DNA of 33,490 nt from CAZIKB01 sp964539665 (GTDB lineage: Bacteria; Zhuqueibacterota; Zhuqueibacteria; Oceanimicrobiales; Oceanimicrobiaceae): NCBI GenBank assembly GCA_964539665.1, contig CAZIKB010000068.1, positions 1 through 33,490 on the forward strand, given 5' to 3'. The first letter of the stretch is position 1. Every line of letters starts with the position of its first letter. A model generated the notes under the pieces. It was given only the letters and a program-made list of their open reading frames with translations, searched no databases and was not told the origin of the DNA. The translations under genes were made by a program, and so were the position numbers. Positions 16,833-24,923 of this stretch are shown piece by piece.

Positions 16833-17380
16833 AAGGCAATTATCCTTTTGTGATTTTCAGTAAAAAAACTATCTCCCTTCCCTGAACTCTGCTTCCGGTT
16901 TTAACTATGCAGTATTATTTTTTGACTGGATTAACAAGATAAACAGGTTACTCGCTACCGGATACTTTTGTTAAATATTTTTTTTGCACATAATGTCATT
17001 CCCGAATGCTTTAATCGGGCATCAATTTGGCTGCTAAGTTATGGATTCCCGCTTAATAATGCGGGAATGACATACAGAAAGGTAAAAGTGTATGGTAGTG
17101 AAACAGGATAAATGATAGCATTGAGAGAATAATGAGTCTTAATCCTGTTTATCCAGTCGCTTCTTTTCTAACCTTGAACCGTTACGTCTGGTATATTCGC
17201 GATTTAACTTTTGTACAAAAACAAAAGTTAGCATGATTGTTACTTAAATATTACATTTAATATAAAGTATCTATTTTTGACACACAAGAGATTTCAGGAA
17301 ATTAATTTATGACTTGCAAAGAGATAAAATTGTTTATATATTCATTTCAGTTTTGATATTTTATCCGGGTATTTGTAAAC
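16833..17380. other. Repeat-bearing intergenic region before the thiazole genes
   Basis: No gene seen. It holds the MITE-like element at 16994-17072, which is itself bracketed by an inverted pair, GACTGGATTAACAAGATAAA (from 16923) and CCTGTTTATCCAGTC (17144-17158). No TPP riboswitch was recognised upstream of thiS. Confidence 0.6.
16994..17072. repeat. MITE-like inverted-repeat element, copy A
   Basis: A 79-bp element with outer ends TGTCATTCCCGAAT and GCGGGAATGACA in inverted orientation, and inner motifs ATCGGGCATCA and TGGATTCCCGCTT. It has no ORF. It resembles the GTCATTCCCG...CGGGAATGAC intergenic elements found in many bacteria. Confidence 0.75.
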
Positions 17381-17584
17381 ATGCAAGTGACTGTAAACGG
17401 AAAAAATTTTACTTTCCACAGAAATATAAATTTAGAACAACTGATAATAAAGTTGCAAATATCACAAGAGCACGGCATTGCAGTTGCACTCAATTATTCC
17501 ATTATCTCAAAATCTCAACTCGCAAATACAAAAATAAAAGATGGCGACAGGCTGGAAATCATTCATGCGACTGCAGGGGGATAA
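17381..17584 (+). CDS. thiS: Sulfur-carrier protein ThiS
   Basis: 67 residues of the ubiquitin-like fold beginning MQVTVNGKNF, with GDRLEIIHATAGG at the end. The C-terminal Gly-Gly is the site that is adenylated and converted to thiocarboxylate to give sulfur for the thiazole ring of thiamin. Length and ending are typical. It is followed by thiG 108 bases later. The upstream ribosome site is weak (no clear GGAG). No thiF adenylyltransferase gene is in the window, so it must be elsewhere. Confidence 0.92.
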   Translation: MQVTVNGKNFTFHRNINLEQLIIKLQISQEHGIAVALNYSIISKSQLANTKIKDGDRLEIIHATAGG

Positions 17585-17692
17585 ATAATAGAATGGCAGC
17601 TTTTCGATTTCTAAACACCCAAAACTTTTGTTGTTTTATTTAAAAAATATCAAAAAAATCGTTTTTCAATACTCACCACAGAGGTAGTAAAT

Positions 17693-18475
17693 ATGGCTGA
17701 TAAATTAATATTGGGAGATAGAGAATATAGTTCGCGTTTAATTTTAGGAACGGGTAAATATCCAGATAATCAGACTATGGCCAAGGCTCATGAAGTAAGC
17801 GGCACTCAGTTAGTTACCGTGGCCATTCGAAGAATAGATTTAAACGACCGTTCCGGAGAATCTCTATTAGCATTTATTGATAAAAACAAATATGATTTAC
17901 TTCCAAATACAGCAGGCTGTTACACTGCAAAAGACGCAATTCTGACTTGTGAATTAGGACGTGAAGCACTGAACACTAATCTGGTCAAGTTGGAAGTAAT
18001 TGGCGACGAAAAGACGCTCTTTCCAGATAATGAAGCTTTGCTGGAAGCTGCCCGAGAATTAGTGAAACAAGGCTTCACTGTTCTGCCATATACAAATGAT
18101 GATGTCATCGTTTGTAAAAAATTGGAAGATATCGGTTGTGCTGCCGTCATGCCTCTTGGAGCACCAATTGGTTCGGGACTGGGGATTCGCAATCCCTACA
18201 ACATCCGAATCATTTTGGAGCAAATCAATATTCCGGTAATTGTAGACGCCGGCGTCGGCACAGCATCGGATGCCGCGATCGCCATGGAATTAGGCTGCGA
18301 TGGCGTTCTTATGAACACAGCAATCGCTTGTGCAAAGGATCCGATTAAAATGGCAGAAGCAATGCGCAAATCTGTGGAAGCCGGACGCCTGGCTTTCGAG
18401 GCCGGACGTATTCCCAAAAAGCTGTATGCCACCGCCTCCAGCCCTTTAGAAGGCATTATCAGCAGCAAAGGTTAA
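17693..18475 (+). CDS. thiG: Thiazole synthase ThiG
   Basis: 260 residues, a TIM-barrel enzyme that joins deoxyxylulose-5-phosphate, dehydroglycine and ThiS-thiocarboxylate to make the thiazole phosphate of thiamin. The Schiff-base lysine is Lys99 in LVKLEVIGD; PNTAGC (71-76), MPLGAPIGSGLG and VDAGVGTASDAA (phosphate and substrate loops) are all intact, as is the late GVLMNTAIA. The length is typical. GAGGTAG lies upstream of the ATG. It lies between thiS and a TenI/ThiE-family gene in the same orientation. Confidence 0.96.
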   Translation: MADKLILGDREYSSRLILGTGKYPDNQTMAKAHEVSGTQLVTVAIRRIDLNDRSGESLLAFIDKNKYDLLPNTAGCYTAKDAILTCELGREALNTNLVKLEVIGDEKTLFPDNEALLEAARELVKQGFTVLPYTNDDVIVCKKLEDIGCAAVMPLGAPIGSGLGIRNPYNIRIILEQINIPVIVDAGVGTASDAAIAMELGCDGVLMNTAIACAKDPIKMAEAMRKSVEAGRLAFEAGRIPKKLYATASSPLEGIISSKG

Positions 18476-18483
18476 TCGAATCC

Positions 18484-18499
18484 TGGCGCGGCCACGCCA
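18484..18499. repeat. GC-rich near-palindrome between thiG and tenI/thiE
   Basis: TGGCGCGGCCACGCCA is a 16-bp near-perfect palindrome (one mismatched base pair) directly after the thiG stop, in otherwise AT-rich DNA. It could form an mRNA hairpin within the operon. Confidence 0.5.
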
Positions 18500-18523
18500 C
18501 AATTGGGAATTATTACCTCTAAA

Positions 18524-19153
18524 ATGACCAAAGTTAATTTCAGACTGTATTTCATCACTGATCGTCATCAATGTACGGATAAACCGTTATTAGATATCAT
18601 CAGCGAAGCCTCACAGGCAGGCGTTAAGGCCGTACAATTGCGAGAAAAAGATTTATCACCAATCGAATTATATAACCTGGCCAGTGAAACAATAATTGTT
18701 TGCCGCAAAACTCAAACAAAATTATTCATTAATGACCGAGCAGATATTGCCGAAGCGGTAGAAGCCGATGGTGTACAATTAACTTCAAAAAGCTTGCCGG
18801 TGAAGGCGGTACGTAAATGTTTAAAGTCTGAGAGACTTATTGGAGTCTCAACGCACTCATTTGAAGAAGCCCGAAAGGCTGAAGATTCGGGATGTGATTT
18901 TATTTTATTTGGACCAATCTTTCAAACTCCTTCAAAAATAGCCTATGGGAAACCACTTGGATTAAAATCACTATTTGACCTCAGGAAAATGGTAAATGTA
19001 CCGATTTTTGCAGTAGGCGGTATCAATCCGGATAGAGCAAAAAAATGCCTTGAAAACGGCGCATTCGGGGTAGCGGTAATTTCATCAATTGTGCGTGCAA
19101 CTGATATCAATAAAGTTATCAGTGACTTCAAAAACTATTTAGGGGATGTATAA
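18524..19153 (+). CDS. tenI: TenI/ThiE-family protein, probably thiazole tautomerase
   Basis: 209 residues, a TIM barrel of the thiamin phosphate synthase/TenI family. Shared motifs: YFITDR, VQLREKDL, FINDRADIAEAVEADGVQL, GVSTHSFEEA, FGPIFQTPSK and IFAVGGINPDRA. True ThiE enzymes carry a His-Leu-Gly-Gln-x-Asp stretch after the ADGV segment, whose Asp binds magnesium. Here the stretch is VQLTSKSLP, like TenI of Bacillus (VQLPSGSF), so the magnesium Asp is missing. TenI aromatises the ThiG product, which would make this a thiazole-only operon with thiS and thiG. ThiE remains possible. The ATG at 18524 is preferred to a TTG at 18503; neither has a good ribosome site. Confidence 0.8.
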   Translation: MTKVNFRLYFITDRHQCTDKPLLDIISEASQAGVKAVQLREKDLSPIELYNLASETIIVCRKTQTKLFINDRADIAEAVEADGVQLTSKSLPVKAVRKCLKSERLIGVSTHSFEEARKAEDSGCDFILFGPIFQTPSKIAYGKPLGLKSLFDLRKMVNVPIFAVGGINPDRAKKCLENGAFGVAVISSIVRATDINKVISDFKNYLGDV

Positions 19154-19156
19154 CAA

Positions 19157-19197
19157 TCAGGTTACTTGTTAAAAAAACTTAACCTGAAATGAGTTTT
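19157..19197 (+). terminator. Possible terminator after the thiazole genes
   Basis: TCAGGTTA (19157-19164) pairs with TAACCTGA (19180-19187), followed by AATGAGTTTTTTG. The stem is only eight base pairs and the T-run is offset. Confidence 0.45.
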
Positions 19198-19332
19198 TTG
19201 AATTGATTTTAACAAGTATATATGTTAATATGTTCACAGAGCACTTGTGAACTTTCTGCAATCTGAGCAATTAAAATGTAATTAAAATTAAAAACTGTTT
19301 TAGATGATATTTAAGCAGGAGAAGAAAAATAA

Positions 19333-19599
19333 ATGAAATTCCGATCGCCTCACTACAAACATTTCACCAAAGACTTTCAGGATATTGCAAACCGATTCAG
19401 CCTTGATCCCGACAACCTGCAAGTTGAATTTTACACTCCCCGGACTCAGGCCATTTTAATAGAACAGATTAATGACCAATCTTATAAAATTCACATAAAT
19501 TTAGAGGAAAATCGCATTATATCCGTCAAGAGACTTGGAAAATCGAACAATGGTAATTCGGAATTTATCAAAGAAAAATATCGAAGATTTATGAAATGA
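19333..19599 (+). CDS. Small protein of unknown function
   Basis: 88 residues, charged and soluble, without signal peptide or helix long enough to span a membrane. It begins MKFRSPHYKHFTKDF and contains alternating strands (LQVEFYTPRTQAILIEQI, YKIHINLEENRIISVKRLG) followed by a basic C-terminal helix (EFIKEKYRRFMK). AGGAG lies about 11 bases upstream of the ATG. It converges with the Wzi-like gene, whose end is 25 bases away. I do not recognise the family. The good codon structure and ribosome site argue that it is real. Confidence 0.6.
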   Translation: MKFRSPHYKHFTKDFQDIANRFSLDPDNLQVEFYTPRTQAILIEQINDQSYKIHINLEENRIISVKRLGKSNNGNSEFIKEKYRRFMK

Positions 19600-19624
19600 G
19601 GATTACTGAGATTCAGATAATTGC

Positions 19625-21220
19625 CTAATAATTAAGAAAGAACTTCACAAAAAGCCGATGGTTGTTTTGGTTCAGGCCTTCCTGGCGATGTAAATTTTTT
19701 GACTGGATAAAATTATAAGCAACTTTAAAAAATAAATCGCGTTGAATTTGCCATTGACCAGTCAGACCCAAAATGCGATTGCGCTCAACTGTCCCATGCA
19801 AAAAATGAATTAAATCATCCTCTGGTTGTGTACCCTGATTTATATCGTTCACTCCTCTTCTTCTTTGCTCCCAGGTTATCCCAATTTTTAAATTCTTATG
19901 AAATTGGCGCGCGATTTCAATATACCAGTTATCTGCATCCGGCCCAAGCCAGTGGCCCATTGTATTGTTATAGTTTGAATAGGTATTTATTGATGATCTG
20001 TGAGAATAGACTAATGGTTGAATCCTGATTACTTCAAAGCGCAAATCTGTATTATTAAGTCCAAAAGGATTCACCCAATAACTTCCCAACATCAATCCCC
20101 ATTTGTTTACAAAATTATTAAAAATATTTTTTGCAAAGCTAAAATCGTCGAATAATATCTCGCTATAAATTTTTATGTTGTATTTATGTATAAATAAAGT
20201 GCCATCCAGGCTAATCATGTTGTTATCTTGATTTCCTAAGTGACGCTCGGCAATTATGATGGGAACAAACGGATTTAAATAAAGAAATTCCACATCACGA
20301 TTTCCGTAAACGACCGTCTCATTTATGGCAAATTGAAAATTTTTAGAAGGTCGAATTTCCAGGCGGTGACCTGCCAAAAATTTAGCTTCATCTGAATTCA
20401 AAAAAGCGTGTATACTTTCATATTTAAATTTTTTATACCGAAAACTTAATTTGACAAGATCATAGTTGTTGGAATTTCTGGATAATATTAAATTCCCTCG
20501 ATAGCCCGGCCCCCATTCAACTAAATCCCGGCCAAGCTGCAGGTCCATCCACGGAAGTCGAAAAACAGCATAACCCACTGTATTATCTGTAACGGCAATA
20601 TCCACCAGAGCTTTCTCCGTTACCGGCAAACCAAAATCTGGATTAAACGTCGTATTGGCAAGACTGTCGACGCTGCTTAAAATAAAGGACCGACTTTCAC
20701 CATAAATTGTCATACTTTGTTTGATGTTCACCCTGCCGCTTAATCCCCATGAAGTAATAGATTTCGGAATACCAATATCTACATCCTCCCCCGATTCAAG
20801 TTTGAATTGCTGACCGAGCAAACCGTCGAATCGAGCCTTTAAATCTTCATAATCCCAGCTAAATAAATGTCGTTCATACTCCTTTTTCTGAATGTCTATA
20901 TTCCGGTTAGAATTTTTAAGTTCTTCAAAAAATTCCCCTTTGAGTTGTTCAAACAGATCACCTTCCACCTTGGAAAGCAAAGCCGGATCACTTTGATAAT
21001 TCTCATCAATTTGCAAAATGATTTCGGCGACGGCCTGCCGTGAAAAAGGGCGTGTATCAAAATCTTCACCAATAAACAGTCCCTTAGTCTGAAGTCGGTC
21101 AAGAAATGGATAAGCCCAGTGATCGAGTGGAAGATTTGGAGATTGGGCCTGTAGAGCTGTAAAAAAAACTACCAGGAAGAATATGATGAAAGTGAATCTT
21201 GAAATTATTTTACTATACAA
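19625..21220 (-). CDS. Wzi-like capsule-assembly outer-membrane barrel protein
   Basis: 531 residues with a signal peptide (to about residue 25, ending ALQAQ). Next comes a short region resembling an SLH-type segment (LDHWAYPFLDRLQTKGLF). From about residue 150 on there are barrel strands with the hallmarks of the Wzi family: LGRDLVEWGPGYRGNLILS, HRLEIRPSKNFQFAINETVV, YLNPFVPII and a C-terminal aromatic strand (HRLFVKFFLNY). Wzi is an outer-membrane lectin-like protein involved in holding capsule or exopolysaccharide. The frame starts with TTG; there is no in-frame ATG before the signal peptide and no clear ribosome site, so the start is uncertain. No capsule synthesis genes are nearby. Confidence 0.78.
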   Translation of the reverse strand: MYSKIISRFTFIIFFLVVFFTALQAQSPNLPLDHWAYPFLDRLQTKGLFIGEDFDTRPFSRQAVAEIILQIDENYQSDPALLSKVEGDLFEQLKGEFFEELKNSNRNIDIQKKEYERHLFSWDYEDLKARFDGLLGQQFKLESGEDVDIGIPKSITSWGLSGRVNIKQSMTIYGESRSFILSSVDSLANTTFNPDFGLPVTEKALVDIAVTDNTVGYAVFRLPWMDLQLGRDLVEWGPGYRGNLILSRNSNNYDLVKLSFRYKKFKYESIHAFLNSDEAKFLAGHRLEIRPSKNFQFAINETVVYGNRDVEFLYLNPFVPIIIAERHLGNQDNNMISLDGTLFIHKYNIKIYSEILFDDFSFAKNIFNNFVNKWGLMLGSYWVNPFGLNNTDLRFEVIRIQPLVYSHRSSINTYSNYNNTMGHWLGPDADNWYIEIARQFHKNLKIGITWEQRRRGVNDINQGTQPEDDLIHFLHGTVERNRILGLTGQWQIQRDLFFKVAYNFIQSKNLHRQEGLNQNNHRLFVKFFLNY

Positions 21221-21298
21221 TTGAACAGTATTTAGCTACATTAATTTGATTTGTTTTCGAATCACTAATTTAATATAAATTTAACTAATTGCAATAAT

Positions 21299-22102
21299 TT
21301 ATTCAATTGATAGAGTAAAATCACCAGCCTGGACAATTGTTTCTAATTGACCATCGTAAAAATTATCATGATACTCATCAGTTTCAAGCAGGTGCTGTGT
21401 TACGATATATTTATCCCGCTTGATAAGATACTTGAGTTCTTCAAGATTGTGGGCCCACTGAAATCCATTAAAAAATTCAGCCCCGGAAAATTGGGTTTTA
21501 TAGAGTGCATTTCGAGAATAACATGTCCCCAGGTAAATAAAATCATATTTCATTTGTGAAAAATAATCTACTGCTGAAGTCATCATAAACATGCCCAAAT
21601 TTCTTGTATAATAATTTAAATCGTAGAATGCATAATAATAATAGGCAAAGGTTTTATCCTCGAGGAACAGGGTTGTCAGGCCGATATCTTTGTTTTTTTC
21701 CGTGTCCGTAAAAATCAACAAATGCGAAACAATTTTGGAATTGAAGAGATTATCCAGCCGATCAAAAGTCATCACATTATTACCAAATTTTATATCAGCA
21801 TAATGTTTACAGAAATCGCGCCATTGCGTATTAAAGTCAAATTGAGAGCGGGGAACCAATCTATACTGGATGCCTTCACATTTTCGCATGATTCTTCTAT
21901 TTTCAGATGATGAGGTGAAGTTTTTTAAATCCACACGCAAATGACGGCACATATAATAACGCTCTAAATTACTTGATGTAGGGAGAAATCCTCTGGCAAA
22001 AATCATGCTTGGCGTTTCTCCTGTTTCCGGTACAGCCCAGATGGCATACGGGAAAATATAATTTGAATAATCAGATTTGTATTCAGAAAATAATAGTTTC
22101 AT
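21299..22102 (-). CDS. Divergent Ate/Bpt-like aminoacyl-tRNA-protein transferase
   Basis: 267 residues. The N-terminal half matches the ATE_N pattern: GFLPTSS near 39, YYMCRHLRVDLKNF at 49-62 and SSENRR at 65-70, corresponding to the Y-x-x-C...R-V...F...SRSQRR block of arginyl-/leucyl-tRNA-protein transferases. The C-terminal half is the GNAT-like part, with YYYAFYDLNYYTRNLGMFMM and IYLGTCYSRNALYKTQF (usual form Y-L-G-Y-x-I...M-x-Y-K). Only Cys52 of the usual N-terminal Cys cluster is evident, and the protein ends with an acidic tail. If active it would add an amino acid to protein N-termini to mark them for ClpAP-type degradation. GAGGAA lies six to seven bases upstream of the ATG. Confidence 0.75.
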   Translation of the reverse strand: MKLLFSEYKSDYSNYIFPYAIWAVPETGETPSMIFARGFLPTSSNLERYYMCRHLRVDLKNFTSSSENRRIMRKCEGIQYRLVPRSQFDFNTQWRDFCKHYADIKFGNNVMTFDRLDNLFNSKIVSHLLIFTDTEKNKDIGLTTLFLEDKTFAYYYYAFYDLNYYTRNLGMFMMTSAVDYFSQMKYDFIYLGTCYSRNALYKTQFSGAEFFNGFQWAHNLEELKYLIKRDKYIVTQHLLETDEYHDNFYDGQLETIVQAGDFTLSIE

Positions 22103-22143
22103 AATGAATTCCTCACAAAACGATTAATTGGTACTAATTTTTT

Positions 22144-22178
22144 CCTCGGTGAAATTCCGTGTTTTTCAGTGGTAAATT
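22144..22178. repeat. Dispersed ACCACGGA-type repeat, degenerate copy overlapping the alr stop
   Basis: The minus strand reads ACCACTGAAAAACACGGAAT and goes on to TTCACCGAGG. It resembles the inverted repeat at 7173-7224, and its edge coincides with the alr stop codon. Confidence 0.5.
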
Positions 22179-23314
22179 CAAGTCAAATATACTTTTGGCA
22201 ACCGCCAGCCCAAACAGGTTAATATATCGTATGAAACACTGGTTTTTAAATGCGCCAGCTCGTGTACGCTGATTTCTTCCTGGTCCTGTCTGCCCATAAT
22301 CACAACTTCGTCCCACAGTTTTGTTTCAGCAATATCAGTAATATCAACCATCATGGCATCCATGGCATTGCCGCCGATTACTGGAGTACGCTTACCTTGG
22401 ATTAGCGCTTCCCCCTGGTTTCTAACGCGCGGGAAACCATCGCCATATCCGAATGGCAAAACGGCTATTTTGCGTGGCGATGACGCCTGATAGTGCATTC
22501 CATAGCCAACAAAATCTCCGACCTGCAAATCTTTTATAGCGGCCACTTTTGTTTTTACTGTCATCACAGGCTGCAATCCGTTAATTCGGCGGCATACTTT
22601 TGAAGGATACACTCCAAGTGGCAAAGTACCCATTCTCACTAAATTAAAATGAGCTTGCGGCAAATCGAGAAATCCACCCGTATTGCACATGTGGCGGTAT
22701 TCTACCTGAATTCCTCTTTTTTCAATATCCTGCAGGACTTGCTGGAAGCGTTCCAACTGCTGCAGAGCAAATGACTTGTCCAGTTCATCCGACATGGCAA
22801 AATGACTCATGACTCCTTCAAGCACAAAGTTGTTCTCGTCGGCTATTGCCTCGATGACTGATAGAGCTTCTGTCCACCGCACACCGTAGCGGCTTAAACC
22901 CGTGTCTATTTCGACATGCACGTTGACTTTTTTACCAGCTTTTGCCGCAAGTCGTGAATAGAGTTTCGCGCTGGACAGATCATTTATAAAACAGGTGAAA
23001 TTGTGTTCTAAACATAGTTTGAATTCTTCTTCAGTGCGTTCGCCGAAAATAAGGATAGAGGACGAAATACCGTTTTCAACCAGCTCCACGGCTTCGTCAA
23101 TCGTGGCCACGGCTAAACCTTTTGCCCCGGCGTCCAAAACTGTTTTGGCCACCTCTGCCGCACCATGGCCGTAAGCCTGATCTTTCACAACCGACAAAAT
23201 TTGCAGATTAGGCGGCTTATCCTGATTGATGATTTGGAAATTCCGTCGCAATTGCACTAAATCTACTTCAATCCATGCCGGTCGAGCAGCATAACTTTTT
23301 TGAGATTCAGACAT
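22178..23314 (-). CDS. alr: Alanine racemase
   Basis: 378 residues, PLP-dependent; it makes D-alanine for peptidoglycan in the cytoplasm. The barrel holds the PLP lysine in SVVKDQAYGHGA, where most Alr proteins have K-A-N-A-Y or K-A-D-A-Y. Other landmarks are HVEIDTGLSRYGV, SHFAMSDE, LVRMGTLPLGVYP, the catalytic Tyr in VGYGMHY and the late GGNAMDAMMVDITD. The ATG at 23314 is chosen; a GTG at 23326 lies inside a repeat and has no ribosome site. The stop codon falls in another copy of that repeat. It is flanked by an Ate-like gene and a PurD-like gene in the same orientation, with gaps of 75 and 217 bases. Confidence 0.95.
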   Translation of the reverse strand: MSESQKSYAARPAWIEVDLVQLRRNFQIINQDKPPNLQILSVVKDQAYGHGAAEVAKTVLDAGAKGLAVATIDEAVELVENGISSSILIFGERTEEEFKLCLEHNFTCFINDLSSAKLYSRLAAKAGKKVNVHVEIDTGLSRYGVRWTEALSVIEAIADENNFVLEGVMSHFAMSDELDKSFALQQLERFQQVLQDIEKRGIQVEYRHMCNTGGFLDLPQAHFNLVRMGTLPLGVYPSKVCRRINGLQPVMTVKTKVAAIKDLQVGDFVGYGMHYQASSPRKIAVLPFGYGDGFPRVRNQGEALIQGKRTPVIGGNAMDAMMVDITDIAETKLWDEVVIMGRQDQEEISVHELAHLKTSVSYDILTCLGWRLPKVYLT

Positions 23315-23318
23315 AAAA

Positions 23319-23343
23319 TTTACCACAGCATTTCACGGAAAAA
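23319..23343. repeat. Dispersed ACCACGGA-type repeat upstream of alr
   Basis: ATTTACCACAGCATTTCACG followed by GAAAA. It forms an inverted pair with 23450-23478 across the alr/PurD-like gap. Confidence 0.5.
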
Positions 23344-23449
23344 GAGACTGAAAATCAATAAGATACATGATGAGTATTGAAGAAATTTTGAAAAATAATT
23401 GTTTTTGAATCATGCGTTACTAAGCTAATGTTTTTAAATTGTCTGCATT

Positions 23450-23478
23450 GTTCCATGTGTTTCCGCGGTGAATAATTC
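23450..23478. repeat. Dispersed ACCACGGA-type repeat downstream of the PurD-like gene
   Basis: The minus strand reads ATTCACCGCGGAAACACATG, then GAAC. Same family and opposite orientation to the copy at 23319-23343. Confidence 0.5.
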
Positions 23479-23531
23479 AGGCTAAATATTCTGTGCAACA
23501 TCCATGCAAGTACGTGTTACATTAAGTTCAT

Positions 23532-24809
23532 TTATTCGTTCCCTGGCGGCCAGAGGCTTTTACCAATATCCGTGCGATAGTAACTGCTCAGGCAGCGAAT
23601 TTTTCGAATATTTTGATAGGCTTTTTGAATAGCCTCTTCAAGTGTGGGCTGCACCGCGACGACATCGACAATTCGTTGGCCGGATGATTGAAGAGCTCCA
23701 TTTGAATCAACCGCCACTTCGTTCCACCAAGCGTCACAATCCAGTTCCTGCGATATTTGTATGGGCAAACGCGGTCCTTGCACTTGTGGATAAGGGTAGC
23801 CAAAACCCGCCAGAGTTACAGAACAGCCAAAATTCAAATGGTCATTAAATTCAATAATCGTCTTTTGATTACAAGCTACATCCCGTATAACTTTTAAGGG
23901 CTTTTTTAACATTCGTAAAATTATCGGAGTGCACATCACGCCAGTGCGAACATTGTACTCGAGTACAAACCATTTGTCATCTTTCCGAATGGCAGTAACC
24001 TGAACCGGGCCATGAAAACCGACATCCCGAAACCAGGGCAAAAGCGGATGAATGAGTTCTCTGGCCAGATTATATTTATCATCAGGATCTTTTTCAACTA
24101 TACCGCCAAGTGGAGCGCCAGCCGCGACACCCATATTGCCATCAAATGCGCGTTTGTATTCCTGATTGGATATCAAAGAATAAATTTCTCCTCCACTTAC
24201 AAAAGCGATATGCCCTGCTTCCTTCCGCCCCATATATTCTTGCAAAAAAACTCCTTCTTCATAATTAATCCGTTTGAGCCAGCTGCGAGTGTCCGCGGCA
24301 GTCTCACAAATAATGGTTTGAATGGGACTGGCTGGAGAACAAAGCGGATTTTTAATAACATAAGCCAGAGGATGTGTATTTAACAGATTTTCCGCTTCCA
24401 AACGATTTTTTGCTGTAAATGCTTTCGGAAACAGAATATGGTATTTTTCACAGAGTTTTCTGGCATAATCACGATCTCTTTCCAGTTGCATGCCTTCACC
24501 AGTTGGAGAAAGGATGGGGATATTAAGCGAAAGAAACTCTTCTACCCAATCCGCCATAATCCAATCGATGGACATGGGAATGACCAAATCTATTTTCTTG
24601 TCATTCAAAAGCTGACATGGATTGGGGTAGACTTCGGACAGAAAAGTTTCCCCTTCCAAAGACGGGCTGTAATGAGCATAATCCCGGATTAGATAAGTGC
24701 TGACTTTTGCGCCATGCTGCTTTAGAATGTGCAAAACTCCGTGGGTGAAAGCGCCGACGCCAAAGACCATGACACGAAGAGTTTTAATACTCGAAGAATT
24801 ACTTTCCAT
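23532..24809 (-). CDS. PurD-like ATP-grasp ligase, divergent
   Basis: 425 residues, about the length of phosphoribosylamine-glycine ligase. The N-terminal fold matches PurD (LRVMVFGVGAFTHGVLHIL; SLNIPILSPTGEGMQLERDR, where PurD has I-x-x-F-G-P...A-x-L-E-x-S-K). The ATP-grasp core has VFLQEYMGRKEAGHIAFV (about 187-204), QEYKRAFDGNMG and HGPVQVTA...FVLEYNVRTG (266-290). The glycine-rich ATP loop that PurD has after V-V-K-A-D-G is absent; here the stretch is VIKNPLCSPASPIQT. The purine-pathway role is therefore doubtful and a related carboxylate-amine ligase is possible. The N-terminal glycine motif is also irregular (GVGAFTHG instead of G-x-G-G-R-E-H). No other purine gene is nearby. No clear ribosome site precedes the ATG. 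Confidence 0.7.
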   Translation of the reverse strand: MESNSSSIKTLRVMVFGVGAFTHGVLHILKQHGAKVSTYLIRDYAHYSPSLEGETFLSEVYPNPCQLLNDKKIDLVIPMSIDWIMADWVEEFLSLNIPILSPTGEGMQLERDRDYARKLCEKYHILFPKAFTAKNRLEAENLLNTHPLAYVIKNPLCSPASPIQTIICETAADTRSWLKRINYEEGVFLQEYMGRKEAGHIAFVSGGEIYSLISNQEYKRAFDGNMGVAAGAPLGGIVEKDPDDKYNLARELIHPLLPWFRDVGFHGPVQVTAIRKDDKWFVLEYNVRTGVMCTPIILRMLKKPLKVIRDVACNQKTIIEFNDHLNFGCSVTLAGFGYPYPQVQGPRLPIQISQELDCDAWWNEVAVDSNGALQSSGQRIVDVVAVQPTLEEAIQKAYQNIRKIRCLSSYYRTDIGKSLWPPGNE

Positions 24810-24923
24810 TTATCAGCCAACTATTATTAAGTTTTTGGACAAAAGACAGTTTTATAGTTACTGCCTTCCGCAAATAAGGTTCTGTTACACCCTGTTATTT
24901 ATTTAGAATCGGCAATTTTTTCT

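Noticed and set aside
17080..17380. Possible TPP riboswitch upstream of thiS
   Set aside because: The thi-box consensus (CTGAGA ... ACCTGAT) was looked for and not found.
23315..23326. GTG start for alr four codons upstream
   Set aside because: It lies within a dispersed repeat and has no ribosome site; the ATG at 23314 is more natural.
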